The notes under the pieces: model-generated
The model's database searches: none
The model's input: the letters and a program-made list of their open reading frames with translations, nothing else
What the model was told of the DNA's origin: nothing
Shown: piece by piece, positions 1 through 5,549 of the stretch
Position numbering within the stretch: the stretch's first letter is position 1
Layout of the letters: each line of letters opens with the position of its first letter
Source: an uncultured Oscillibacter sp.
Lineage (GTDB): Bacteria; Bacillota; Clostridia; Oscillospirales; Oscillospiraceae
Length of the DNA stretch: 10,597 nt
Assembly (NCBI GenBank): GCA_947245315.1
Contig: CAMXNV010000060.1
Location: 1-10,597 of the forward strand
Direction of reading: 5' to 3'
Program-made: the position numbers and the translations under genes

Positions 1-402
1 CACCAGACCACTACATTACATTGACTGCGGTTCATTTGTGGCAGAATGGCACAGGTTGGAGGGGCGGTGATCGACCAGCAGGAGGGAATCGAAGCAGGAG
101 CGTCTGGGGATGGCCTGGGCGCTCCGTTCTCTTTGTTGGTCCTCTGCTAAGTGCGCACTTACTCACCACCAGCCAGGGGCCGATGGTGGTACTGCCTGAC
201 GGCAGCCGTGCGCCCTCCGGGGGCGGCTCCGCCGGGGTGTCCTCCCCTGCCGGTATATACCAGCAGACGCCAACGGCGGCTTGTGCATCGGACGCAGCTG
301 CGCCGATCACCGGGGGCTTGGGGGCCATCGGCCACCAACAAGCTGCGCCGGGTATATACCGGTGCATTGCTTGCCACTACTATCAGCGTCCAAAAACAAG
401 GA
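1..402. other. Stretch with no recognisable gene
   Basis: About 400 bases upstream of the VOC gene promoter hold open frames on both strands, but none has a convincing ribosome site, family motif or natural composition. A 34-codon frame at 46-150 starts MAQVGGAV and has no Shine-Dalgarno sequence. The only structure seen is a pair of GGTATATACC palindromes at 252-261 and 351-360. The stretch may be decayed mobile-element DNA or the far end of something outside the window; this is inference. Confidence 0.5.
250..362. repeat. Paired GGTATATACC palindromes, 99 bp apart
   Basis: The 10-bp palindrome GGTATATACC occurs at 252-261 and 351-360. The first copy extends to an imperfect 20-bp inverted repeat (CTGC...GCAG, 247-266), and the second is flanked by CCG and CGG. 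Two identical AT-centred palindromes in GC-rich DNA upstream of a promoter could be binding sites for a dimeric protein, but no protein or function can be assigned from the sequence. Confidence 0.45.
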
Positions 403-431
403 TTGAATATCTTCCACATCGGTGCTATACT
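403..431 (+). promoter_or_regulatory. Sigma-A type promoter of the VOC gene
   Basis: A TTGAAT -35 box at 403-408 and a TATACT -10 box at 426-431 are separated by exactly 17 bp. Transcription would start near 438, giving a leader of about 40 nt before the ATG at 477. The DNA turns AT-rich at about this point. Confidence 0.75.
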
Positions 432-476
432 CTGCTTGTGTCAATTCGACAGATCGGAGTTTATGGAGTTAATGAT

Positions 477-887
477 ATGAAGTTAGACGGGTTAGGGTTA
501 TTAGTCAATGATATGGTAGGGATGATTCGCTTTTACAGGGATGTGCTCGGGTTTGAGATTAAGGAAGCGGAAGATACAGGAAATGTATATCTCGTAAAAG
601 ATGGAACCTTGTTTCTGCTATATGGGCGGAAAGACTTTGAGAAAATGACAAATCATCAGTATGATTATATCAAAGGATTAAATGGCCATTTTGAAATCGC
701 GCTTTATGTTGATACCTTTGAAGAGGTTGATGCCTCATTTAGACGCACAGTGGAAAATGGTGCCACACCAGTGTTAGAGCCCACAACGGAGCCGCGGGGA
801 CAGCGAACCTGCTACATTGCTGATCCGGAAGGTAACTTGATTGAGATAGGCTCATGGAATAAGCCATACGAAGAGAAGGATTCATGA
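477..887 (+). CDS. VOC family protein (glyoxalase/bleomycin-resistance fold)
   Basis: This 136-aa protein has the vicinal oxygen chelate fold of paired beta-alpha-beta-beta-beta modules. Module 1 contains LGLLVNDM...IRFYRDVLGF (residues 5-26). Module 2 starts near HFEIALYVD (71-79) and ends with the typical YIADPEGNLIEI (113-124). Family members include glyoxalases, dioxygenases and antibiotic-binding resistance proteins; the substrate cannot be told. His71 and Glu123 sit where metal ligands are expected, but the usual first-strand His (LDHLG) is Gly5, so metal binding may be altered or lost. The ATG at 477 is preferred over longer upstream readings because GGAG at 465-468 lies 8 nt upstream, a promoter at 403-431 serves it, and the fold begins at Met1. 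Composition is clearly more AT-rich than every other gene here, which suggests horizontal acquisition. The family call is firm and the function is open. Confidence 0.85.
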   Translation: MKLDGLGLLVNDMVGMIRFYRDVLGFEIKEAEDTGNVYLVKDGTLFLLYGRKDFEKMTNHQYDYIKGLNGHFEIALYVDTFEEVDASFRRTVENGATPVLEPTTEPRGQRTCYIADPEGNLIEIGSWNKPYEEKDS

Positions 888-900
888 ATTCCGGTTTATC

Positions 901-931
901 GGGGGATTTCATCTTTATGGTGAAATCCCCC
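901..931 (+). terminator. Stem-loop after the VOC gene, possible terminator
   Basis: A perfect 11-bp stem, GGGGGATTTCA (901-911) pairing with TGAAATCCCCC (921-931), encloses a 9-nt loop and lies 13 nt after the VOC stop. The downstream sequence is TTGACAAAT rather than a run of T, so it is either a weak terminator or a 3'-end stabilising structure. The rest of the gap to the next gene (932-1166) shows no gene. A TATCCT at 1102-1107 is a weak -10 candidate for the CLC gene without a good -35 partner. Confidence 0.5.
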
Positions 932-1166
932 TTGACAAATGTTCTCTTGCCAGGGTAGCGCCAGCAGAAAGAGAAGCTGGTCGATTCGATACCCTCCAAA
1001 ACTCCCGCCCAATCTAATTGCGTATGGAGAAGTCATTCCGGCTCCGCCGTTCATTCAGGCCCGCCCCTGGAAAGGGTCTAGCTTTTTCCCCCAAACCGTG
1101 CTATCCTAAAGCCATGCGCCTTAACACATTCTTAACGCCCCTCCGGGAGCCGGAAAGGAGTCCCCC

Positions 1167-2480
1167 ATGTTCCACACCGTCAAGCAGTTCCTCCGGTCCT
1201 ACGGCCGCCAGACCCTCCTCTATGGCCGCGCCATGTCCAAGTGGCTCCTCCTGGCCAGCGTCACCGGCATCTCCTGCGGCGCCCTGGGGGCCCTCTTCCA
1301 CATCGCCGTGGAGGCCGTGACGGAGCTCCGGGCCGCCCGGCCCTGGCTGCTCTACTGCCTACCCCTGGCGGGCCTGGTGATCGTGGGCCTCTACAAGCTC
1401 CTCCGGACCGAGGGCCAGGGCACCAACGCCATCTTCGACGAGGTTCACAAGGGGGGCCATATCCCCCTCCTCCTCCTGCCCTCCATCTTCCTGGGCACCG
1501 TCCTCACCCACCTCTGCGGCGGCTCCGCCGGTCGGGAGGGCGCGGCCCTCCAGATGGGCGGCACCCTGGGCTTCCAGGTGGGCCGCCTCTGCCGCCTGGA
1601 CGAGCCGGACCTCCGCATCGCTACCACCACGGGCATGGCCGCTTTCTTCACCGCCCTCTTCGGCACCCCCCTGACGGCGGTGATCTTCGCCATCGCCGTG
1701 GTCAGCGTGGACTCCTTCTATCATGCCGCCCTCTTCCCCTCCATGGTGGCCGCCCTGGAGGCCTACGGCATCTCCCTGCTCATGGGAGTGGCGCCCACCT
1801 GCTTCGCCCTGGACCCGCCGCCGGAGAGTGTGGGACTGCTGCTGCGCTGCGCCCTGCTGGCGGCCCTGTGCGCCCAGCTTTCCACCGTGTTCTGCGGCGT
1901 GCTCCACTGGACGGAGCACTGCCTGGAGAAGTACCTGCCCTGCCCCTGGGTCCGGGCCGCCGCCGGGGGCTGCGCCGTGATCGGGATGACCTTCCTCTGC
2001 GGCTCCGGGGACTACAACGGGGCGGGCATGGGGGTCATTGCCACCGCCGTGGAGCAGGGGACCGCCCACCCCGCCGCCTTCCTCTGGAAGCTGGCCTTCA
2101 CCGCCGTCACCCTGGGGGCCGGGTTCAAGGGCGGCGAGGTGGTGCCCTCCTTCTTCGTGGGGGCCACCTTCGGCTGCGTCGTGGGGCCCCTGCTGGGGCT
2201 CCCGGCGGGCTTTGCCGCTGCGGTGGGGCTGGTGTCCCTGTTCTGCGGGGCCTCCAACTGCCCCCTGGCCTCCATCTTTCTGGGGATCGAGCTCTTCGGC
2301 GGCGCGGGAGCCCTCCCCCTGGCCCTGGCCTGCTGCGTGAGCTACGTCCTCTCGGGCTACAACGGCCTCTACTCCAGCCAGCGGATCCTCCACTCCAAGC
2401 TCAAGGCCCAATACATCAACGTCCACACCAACAGCGCCTCTCCGGAGGCGAGGCGAGAAACCGAGGAAGTGTTGAAATGA
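1167..2480 (+). CDS. CLC-family voltage-gated chloride channel/antiporter
   Basis: This 437-aa integral membrane protein of the CLC family moves Cl- or a related anion across the cell membrane. The selectivity regions are present: GQGTNA (residues 83-88, where E. coli ClcA has GSGIP), GREGA (122-126) with the external gating glutamate Glu124, and GFKGGEVVPSFF (319-330). LYSS (401-404) places Tyr402 where ClcA has Tyr445. By eye, the segment after FGTPLTAVIFAI (165-176) lacks the internal proton-pathway glutamate of ClcA (Glu203); Ala177/Val178 occupy that place, so it may act as a channel or couple differently. It lacks C-terminal CBS domains, which is common in bacteria. AAAGGAG at 1154-1160 lies 6 nt before the ATG. 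Its stop overlaps the original ATG of the acyltransferase (ATGA, 2477-2480), so the two are co-transcribed. The actual anion (chloride, fluoride or nitrate) is not settled. Confidence 0.9.
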   Translation: MFHTVKQFLRSYGRQTLLYGRAMSKWLLLASVTGISCGALGALFHIAVEAVTELRAARPWLLYCLPLAGLVIVGLYKLLRTEGQGTNAIFDEVHKGGHIPLLLLPSIFLGTVLTHLCGGSAGREGAALQMGGTLGFQVGRLCRLDEPDLRIATTTGMAAFFTALFGTPLTAVIFAIAVVSVDSFYHAALFPSMVAALEAYGISLLMGVAPTCFALDPPPESVGLLLRCALLAALCAQLSTVFCGVLHWTEHCLEKYLPCPWVRAAAGGCAVIGMTFLCGSGDYNGAGMGVIATAVEQGTAHPAAFLWKLAFTAVTLGAGFKGGEVVPSFFVGATFGCVVGPLLGLPAGFAAAVGLVSLFCGASNCPLASIFLGIELFGGAGALPLALACCVSYVLSGYNGLYSSQRILHSKLKAQYINVHTNSASPEARRETEEVLK

Positions 2481-2493
2481 TTTCCAAAATTTA

Positions 2494-2504
2494 CCCCCCC
2501 CCCC
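2494..2504 (+). repeat. Poly-C tract (C11) at the start of the acyltransferase gene
   Basis: Eleven consecutive C residues lie 17 nt after the ATG at 2477. With 11 C the ATG frame reads MISKIYPPPREIGPSTG and stops at 2528-2530. With 12 C (or 9 C) the same ATG would read through the tract into RNRAVDRVKSLAILG, the expected N-terminus of an acyltransferase-3 protein. Homopolymers of this length are prone to slipped-strand mispairing and to sequencing error. Confidence 0.85.
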
Positions 2505-2526
2505 GCGAAATCGGGCCGTCGACCGG

Positions 2527-3534
2527 GTGAAATCCCTGGCGATTCTAGGCGTGCTGCTGATCCACGCCAGCGCCGGTATTGTCTCCGAGCTGCCGCCGGG
2601 CTCCCCCTCCTGGCGCTCCGCCTTGTTCTGGAACGCTATCAGCCGCCCGGCGGTGCCCCTGTTCCTCATGGCCAGCGGGGCCCTGCTCCTGCCGCCGGAG
2701 CGGGAGCTGACGCTGAAAAAGCTCTACACCCGGAACCTGCCCAGGCTGCTGACCGCCCTGTTCTTCTGGGCGGCGCTCTATAAGCTGGTTTTCCTGGCCC
2801 GGATGGACAGCCTTACGCCGCCGGGTATCAAGGCGGCGGCTAAAAATCTATTGCTCTTCCGCCATGAGGAGCACCTGTATTACTTGCACATCATGCTCCT
2901 GGTCTACGCCTTCCTGCCCGTCACCCGGCTGATTGCCCGGAACGGGACTCGGCGGTCCCTGGAGTACGCCCTGGGGCTCTGGTTTGCCCTGGGCATCCTG
3001 TACCCCTCGGTCCGGGGCCTCCGGCCCTTCGCCCTGCTCGCCGGCATCCCGGTCCAGTGGCGGCTGAACCTGACCTATTCCTCCATCGGCTACACCCTGC
3101 TGGGGCACTATCTGACGGCCTGGCGTCCCCGCCCCCGGCGGTCCCTGTGCCTCCTGGCGCTCCTGTCCGGGTTCTCCCTCACCTTCGGGGGGACCTGGGC
3201 CGCCTCCCGGGCGGCGGGGGCCCTGGAGGAGGGCTTTCTGGAGGGCACCGGCGTGGGTGTCTGCCTGGAGGCCCTGGGGGTCTTCGGGCTGTGCCAGGGG
3301 GCGAGGCTTCCCGAGGGGCTGGAGCGGGGAGCCGCCTGGCTCTCGCGGGCCTCTTTCTGCGTCTTTCTGACCCACATCTTTTTCTTGCAGTCCTTTGCCC
3401 GCCACGGCCTCCGGGCGGGGGCGGGCCCCGTCCTTGTTGCCGTGCCCCTGGTGGCCCTCCTGGTCCTGGCCTGCGGCTGCGGGGCCTACGCCCTGCTCTC
3501 CCGGACGCCGGTGGCCCGGCGGTGGCTGGTCTGA
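2527..3534 (+). CDS. Membrane acyltransferase (acyltransferase 3 family), start frame-shifted
   Basis: This polytopic inner-membrane O-acyltransferase of the OafA/WecH-like acyltransferase 3 family typically transfers acetyl or similar groups to surface polysaccharide, peptidoglycan or lipids. Visible hallmarks are LAILGVLLIHAS with the conserved His (residue 13 from the GTG), SRPAVPLFLMASG (39-51), a cluster of about ten hydrophobic segments, and a basic C-terminus. The open frame starts at GTG 2527, but homology continues upstream in frame as R-x-V-D-R-V-K, and no ATG exists in that frame. The natural start is almost certainly ATG 2477, overlapping the CLC stop, with the frame broken by the C11 tract at 2494-2504. 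Translation in the present state would depend on ribosome slippage or on restart at GTG 2527, which overlaps the TGA of the short leader frame (GTGA). It ends 6 bp from the convergent CMD gene, with no clear terminator between. Family call firm; expression state uncertain. Confidence 0.85.
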   Translation: MKSLAILGVLLIHASAGIVSELPPGSPSWRSALFWNAISRPAVPLFLMASGALLLPPERELTLKKLYTRNLPRLLTALFFWAALYKLVFLARMDSLTPPGIKAAAKNLLLFRHEEHLYYLHIMLLVYAFLPVTRLIARNGTRRSLEYALGLWFALGILYPSVRGLRPFALLAGIPVQWRLNLTYSSIGYTLLGHYLTAWRPRPRRSLCLLALLSGFSLTFGGTWAASRAAGALEEGFLEGTGVGVCLEALGVFGLCQGARLPEGLERGAAWLSRASFCVFLTHIFFLQSFARHGLRAGAGPVLVAVPLVALLVLACGCGAYALLSRTPVARRWLV

Positions 3535-3540
3535 GCCCGG

Positions 3541-3927
3541 TCAGGGCGCTTCCCTGCCGAAGACCTCCCGGGCCGTGAAGACAGCGTTCAGCACACGGGG
3601 GAAGCCTGTGTAGGGGATGCACTGGATGAACGTCTCCAGAATCGCCTCCCGCGTCAGGCCCACGTTGAGGGCTCCCCGGATGTGGACAACTAACTGCCGC
3701 TCACAGCCCCCGGCGGTGAGGAGGCTGGCCAGGGTGACCAGCTCCCGCTCCCGGAGATCCAGCCCCTCCCGGGCGTAGATGTCCCCGAAGGCGAATTCGG
3801 CGATGTAGCGCCCCAAGTCCGGGGCAAGATTCTCCAGGTCCCGGAGCACCGCCTCGCCGCCGCTGCCGTCGATCTGCCGCAGCAGCGCCAGGCCCCGCTC
3901 CAGCCTTGTGGGTTTTGTTGTGTTCAT
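3541..3927 (-). CDS. Carboxymuconolactone decarboxylase-like (CMD/AhpD fold) protein
   Basis: This 128-aa all-helical protein belongs to the CMD family, which includes gamma-carboxymuconolactone decarboxylases and AhpD-type thiol reductases. The core motif is E-R-E-L-V-T-L-A-S-L (residues 60-69), then Cys75, His82, GALNVG (85-90) and Y-T-G-F-P (106-110). Glu62, Cys75 and His82 are spaced like Glu118, Cys130 and His137 of AhpD, but the second AhpD cysteine is Gln78, so a CxxC peroxidase mechanism is not possible. In Bacillus subtilis a CMD paralogue (yraC) neighbours the MerR regulator AdhR, which responds to aldehydes; the same pairing here suggests a role in reactive-electrophile or redox stress (inference). 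The start is fixed by GGGAGG at 3935-3940, 7-8 nt from the ATG. It is transcribed from the MerR-type promoter at 3960-3990. Confidence 0.85.
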   Translation of the reverse strand: MNTTKPTRLERGLALLRQIDGSGGEAVLRDLENLAPDLGRYIAEFAFGDIYAREGLDLRERELVTLASLLTAGGCERQLVVHIRGALNVGLTREAILETFIQCIPYTGFPRVLNAVFTAREVFGREAP

Positions 3928-3959
3928 AAAAATTCCTCCCTATTGTTGAGTATGTTCGG

Positions 3960-3990
3960 AGCGTACTACTTCAACCATGGTTGAAGTCAA
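3960..3990 (-). promoter_or_regulatory. MerR-type promoter with 19-bp spacer and 20-bp palindromic operator
   Basis: Reading toward the CMD gene, TTGACT (-35, 3985-3990) and TACGCT (-10, 3960-3965) are separated by 19 bp, longer than the usual 17. The perfect palindrome ACTTCAACCATGGTTGAAGT (3968-3987) fills the spacer and overlaps the -35 box. This is the classic layout of promoters that MerR-family proteins activate by untwisting the spacer. The site lies between the CMD gene and the divergent MerR gene, so it probably also governs the regulator's own expression. Confidence 0.85.
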
Positions 3991-4016
3991 GACTTTTTTT
4001 GAAAGGGGCGTTTCCC

Positions 4017-4379
4017 ATGACCATCGGTGAGGCCTCCCGGGAGACCGGGCTGCCGGAGAGCACCCTGCGTTACTACGAGCAAAAGGGCCTCCTCCAGGTT
4101 CCCCGGGACGGCGGGGGCCGGAGGGTCTACGGCCGGGAGGACCTGGCCTGGATCGCCTTTCTCTGCCGCCTGAAGGAGACGGGGATGCCCCTGAGAGAAA
4201 TCCGCCGCTACGCCGAACTCCGGTACGCCGGGCCGTCCACGATGCCCCAGCGGCTGGAGATGCTCCGGGCCCACCGGCAGCGGGTGCTGGAGCAGCGCCG
4301 CCGCTGGGAGGGCTGCCTGGAGAATCTGGATGAGAAAATCCGGTTCTATGAAGAGGCCGTCTCCGGCGACTCCGCATAA
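4017..4379 (+). CDS. MerR family transcriptional regulator (AdhR/NmlR-like)
   Basis: This 120-aa one-component regulator has an N-terminal winged helix-turn-helix: MTIGEASRETGLPESTLRYYE (residues 1-21) followed by the wing GGGRRVYGREDL (32-43). A helical linker and a long dimerisation helix run to about residue 112. The TGMP segment (55-58) and a single Cys50 in WIAFLC resemble the thiol-based AdhR/NmlR group, where a cysteine in this helix senses aldehydes or nitric oxide; matching Cys50 to that residue is by eye. A TTG at 3981 would add 12 residues but lies inside the operator. The ATG at 4017 has GAAAGGGG (4001-4008) 8 nt upstream and begins exactly at the HTH. It is divergent from the CMD gene across a shared operator, so the CMD gene is its most likely target. 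The gene is followed at once by a hairpin terminator. Confidence 0.9.
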   Translation: MTIGEASRETGLPESTLRYYEQKGLLQVPRDGGGRRVYGREDLAWIAFLCRLKETGMPLREIRRYAELRYAGPSTMPQRLEMLRAHRQRVLEQRRRWEGCLENLDEKIRFYEEAVSGDSA

Positions 4380-4384
4380 AAGGA

Positions 4385-4438
4385 CGCCTCCCACGGCATA
4401 CTGTCTCAAACAGTATCTGCCACGGGAGGCGCTTTTTT
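4385..4438 (+). terminator. Long hairpin plus T-run, overlapping the DUF421 ribosome site
   Basis: The outer stem CGCCTCCC (4385-4392) pairs with GGGAGGCG (4424-4431). An inner stem (ATACTGT, 4398-4404, with ACAGTAT, 4410-4416, plus GGC with GCC) extends it, and TTTTTT follows at 4433-4438. It has the form of an intrinsic terminator for the MerR gene. The ATG of the DUF421 gene begins at 4439, directly after the T-run, and its only Shine-Dalgarno sequence (GGAGG, 4425-4429) lies in the 3' arm. The hairpin can therefore end transcription or mask the ribosome site. Confidence 0.8.
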
Positions 4439-5158
4439 ATGACCCAGATTTTGCAAGACACCGGCCTGACCGTTCTCACCACCCTGCTGTCCCTCCTGGC
4501 CCTGTTCCTCCTCACCAAGCTGATGGGGGCCAAGCAGGTGTCCCAGATGACCATGTTTGACTATGTGGTGGGCATCACCATCGGCTCCGCCGCCGCGGAG
4601 CTGGCCACGGAGCTGGAGGAGCCCCACAAGCCCCTGACGGCCATCATCGTCTACGGCCTGGCGGCGGCGGCCATCTCCGTCCTCTGCTGCAAGTCCCTCA
4701 AGGTCCGGTCCGTGGTCTCCGGGCGGCCCATCGTCCTGCTGGAGGACGGGGTCATCTACCGGGAGAACCTGAAAAAGGCCAAGCTGGACTTGAATGAGTT
4801 TCTGACCTACTGCCGGATCGGGGGCTGGTTTGACCTGAGCCAGCTCCAGACGGCGGTGTTCGAGCACAACGGCACCGTCAGCTTTCTGCCCAAGGAGGCG
4901 GACCGCCCCGCCACCCCCGCCGACCTGAATAAGAACCCCTCCCAGTCCCAGGTCCAGACCCCCTTTGTCATGGACGGCAAGCTCCTCTCGGGGAACCTCC
5001 GCCAGTCCGGCAAGGAGGACGAGTGGGTCCGCCGGGCCCTGCTCCGCCAGGGCTACCGGGACGAGGGGGAGGTCTTCCTGGCCCTCTGGGGCGGGGGCGA
5101 GGAGCTGACGGTGTTTCCCATGGACCCGAAGCGGAAGGCCGGGGAGGCGCACCCGTAG
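4439..5158 (+). CDS. DUF421 (YetF-like) membrane protein
   Basis: This 239-aa protein of the DUF421/YetF family has three N-terminal membrane helices (about residues 8-28, 40-58 and 66-84) followed by a cytoplasmic alpha/beta domain. Family signatures are LTKLMGAKQVSQMTMFDYVVGITIGS (residues 25-50), the LCCKS/RSVVSGRPIVLLEDGVI junction (81-106), and the closing ELTVFPM motif (about 225-231). YetF-type proteins are linked to spore or envelope functions in Bacillus, but the molecular role is not established. The ATG at 4439 gives the normal family N-terminus; the only ribosome site, GGAGG at 4425-4429, is 9 nt upstream and lies in the terminator-like hairpin. The last codons and the TAG stop run into a GTAGGGGCGGAC repeat module (from 5155), so the C-terminus was fixed by the repeat. 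Confidence 0.9.
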   Translation: MTQILQDTGLTVLTTLLSLLALFLLTKLMGAKQVSQMTMFDYVVGITIGSAAAELATELEEPHKPLTAIIVYGLAAAAISVLCCKSLKVRSVVSGRPIVLLEDGVIYRENLKKAKLDLNEFLTYCRIGGWFDLSQLQTAVFEHNGTVSFLPKEADRPATPADLNKNPSQSQVQTPFVMDGKLLSGNLRQSGKEDEWVRRALLRQGYRDEGEVFLALWGGGEELTVFPMDPKRKAGEAHP

Positions 5159-5282
5159 GGGCGGACCTGTGTGTCCGCCCTTCTACAGGGAGTGCCGGGG
5201 GCCCGAAGAAGAACGGGGCGGGACAGAGCCCGCAAGGGGTGCGTAGGGCCCGCCCCTACATCCGTCTATCGATAGAACACCG
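5155..5282. repeat. GTAGGGGCGG hairpin-module mosaic, part 1
   Basis: The block opens with GTAGGGGCGGAC...GTCCGCCC (arms 5159-5166 and 5173-5180), closed by CTAC at 5183-5186. A degenerate piece resembling the core repeat follows (about 5220-5240), then GTAGGGCCCGCCCCTAC (5243-5259) and the perfect 12-bp palindrome TCTATCGATAGA (5265-5276). The first module supplies the stop codon of the DUF421 gene and may act as its weak terminator. There is no coding potential beyond chance frames. Confidence 0.7.
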
Positions 5283-5526
5283 TGTAGGGGAGGGGCTCTG
5301 CGCCGCTCTTAGTGGCTTTGCCGCTTAGAGCGGCGGCGTCCCCCTTGCGGGGGCTGTCCCCTCCCGTTCTATCGGGAGTGCCCAGGTTCCGGGAAACGGG
5401 CGGACACATAGGTCCGCCCCTACGGTGTTCCATCGATAGACGAAATGTAGGGGCGGATATCATCCGCCCGTCTCCTCAAGGGCTCCGGTTTCCCGGGGAG
5501 ACGGGCGGCAGATTGCCGCCCCTACA
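5283..5526. repeat. Composite palindromic element, copy 1
   Basis: This non-coding block of about 244 bp begins TGTAGGGG and ends CCCCTACA. The first 82 bp (5283-5364) match the reverse complement of 10515-10596 with about four mismatches. It contains a 15-bp hairpin (5302-5334) with one T.T mismatch and a CCCCCTTGCGGGGG hairpin. Three short hairpins of the form GGGCGGNN...NNCCGCCC follow (5398-5419, 5451-5469, 5503-5521), whose inner arm bases differ while pairing is kept. ATCGATAGA occurs at 5432-5440. It looks like a non-autonomous mobile or REP/BIME-like element; no transposase is nearby. Confidence 0.7.
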
Positions 5527-5549
5527 AGCCGTCTTCCAGAAACGCGGCC

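Noticed and set aside
46..150. 34-codon frame starting MAQVGGAVID
   Set aside because: No ribosome site, no recognisable motif, and length expected by chance in GC-rich DNA.
21..476. N-terminal extension of the VOC gene upstream of ATG 477
   Set aside because: Composition unlike a protein of this family; the promoter (403-431) and ribosome site (465-468) both lie inside the extension and point to ATG 477.
979..992. T-arm-like GGTCGATTCGATACC, possible tRNA end or attachment site
   Set aside because: No acceptor, D or anticodon arms can be drawn around it, and no matching direct repeat was found in the window.
1018..1320. 100-codon frame overlapping the CLC start
   Set aside because: Arg/Pro/Ser-rich out-of-frame shadow of the CLC gene, with no ribosome site.
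1359..2669. 436-codon reverse frame opposite the CLC gene
   Set aside because: Gly/Glu/His-rich mirror of a GC-rich gene; the forward frame has clear CLC motifs.
5155..5526. CRISPR array
   Set aside because: Repeat units vary in length and sequence, are internally palindromic, and lack evenly sized unique spacers.
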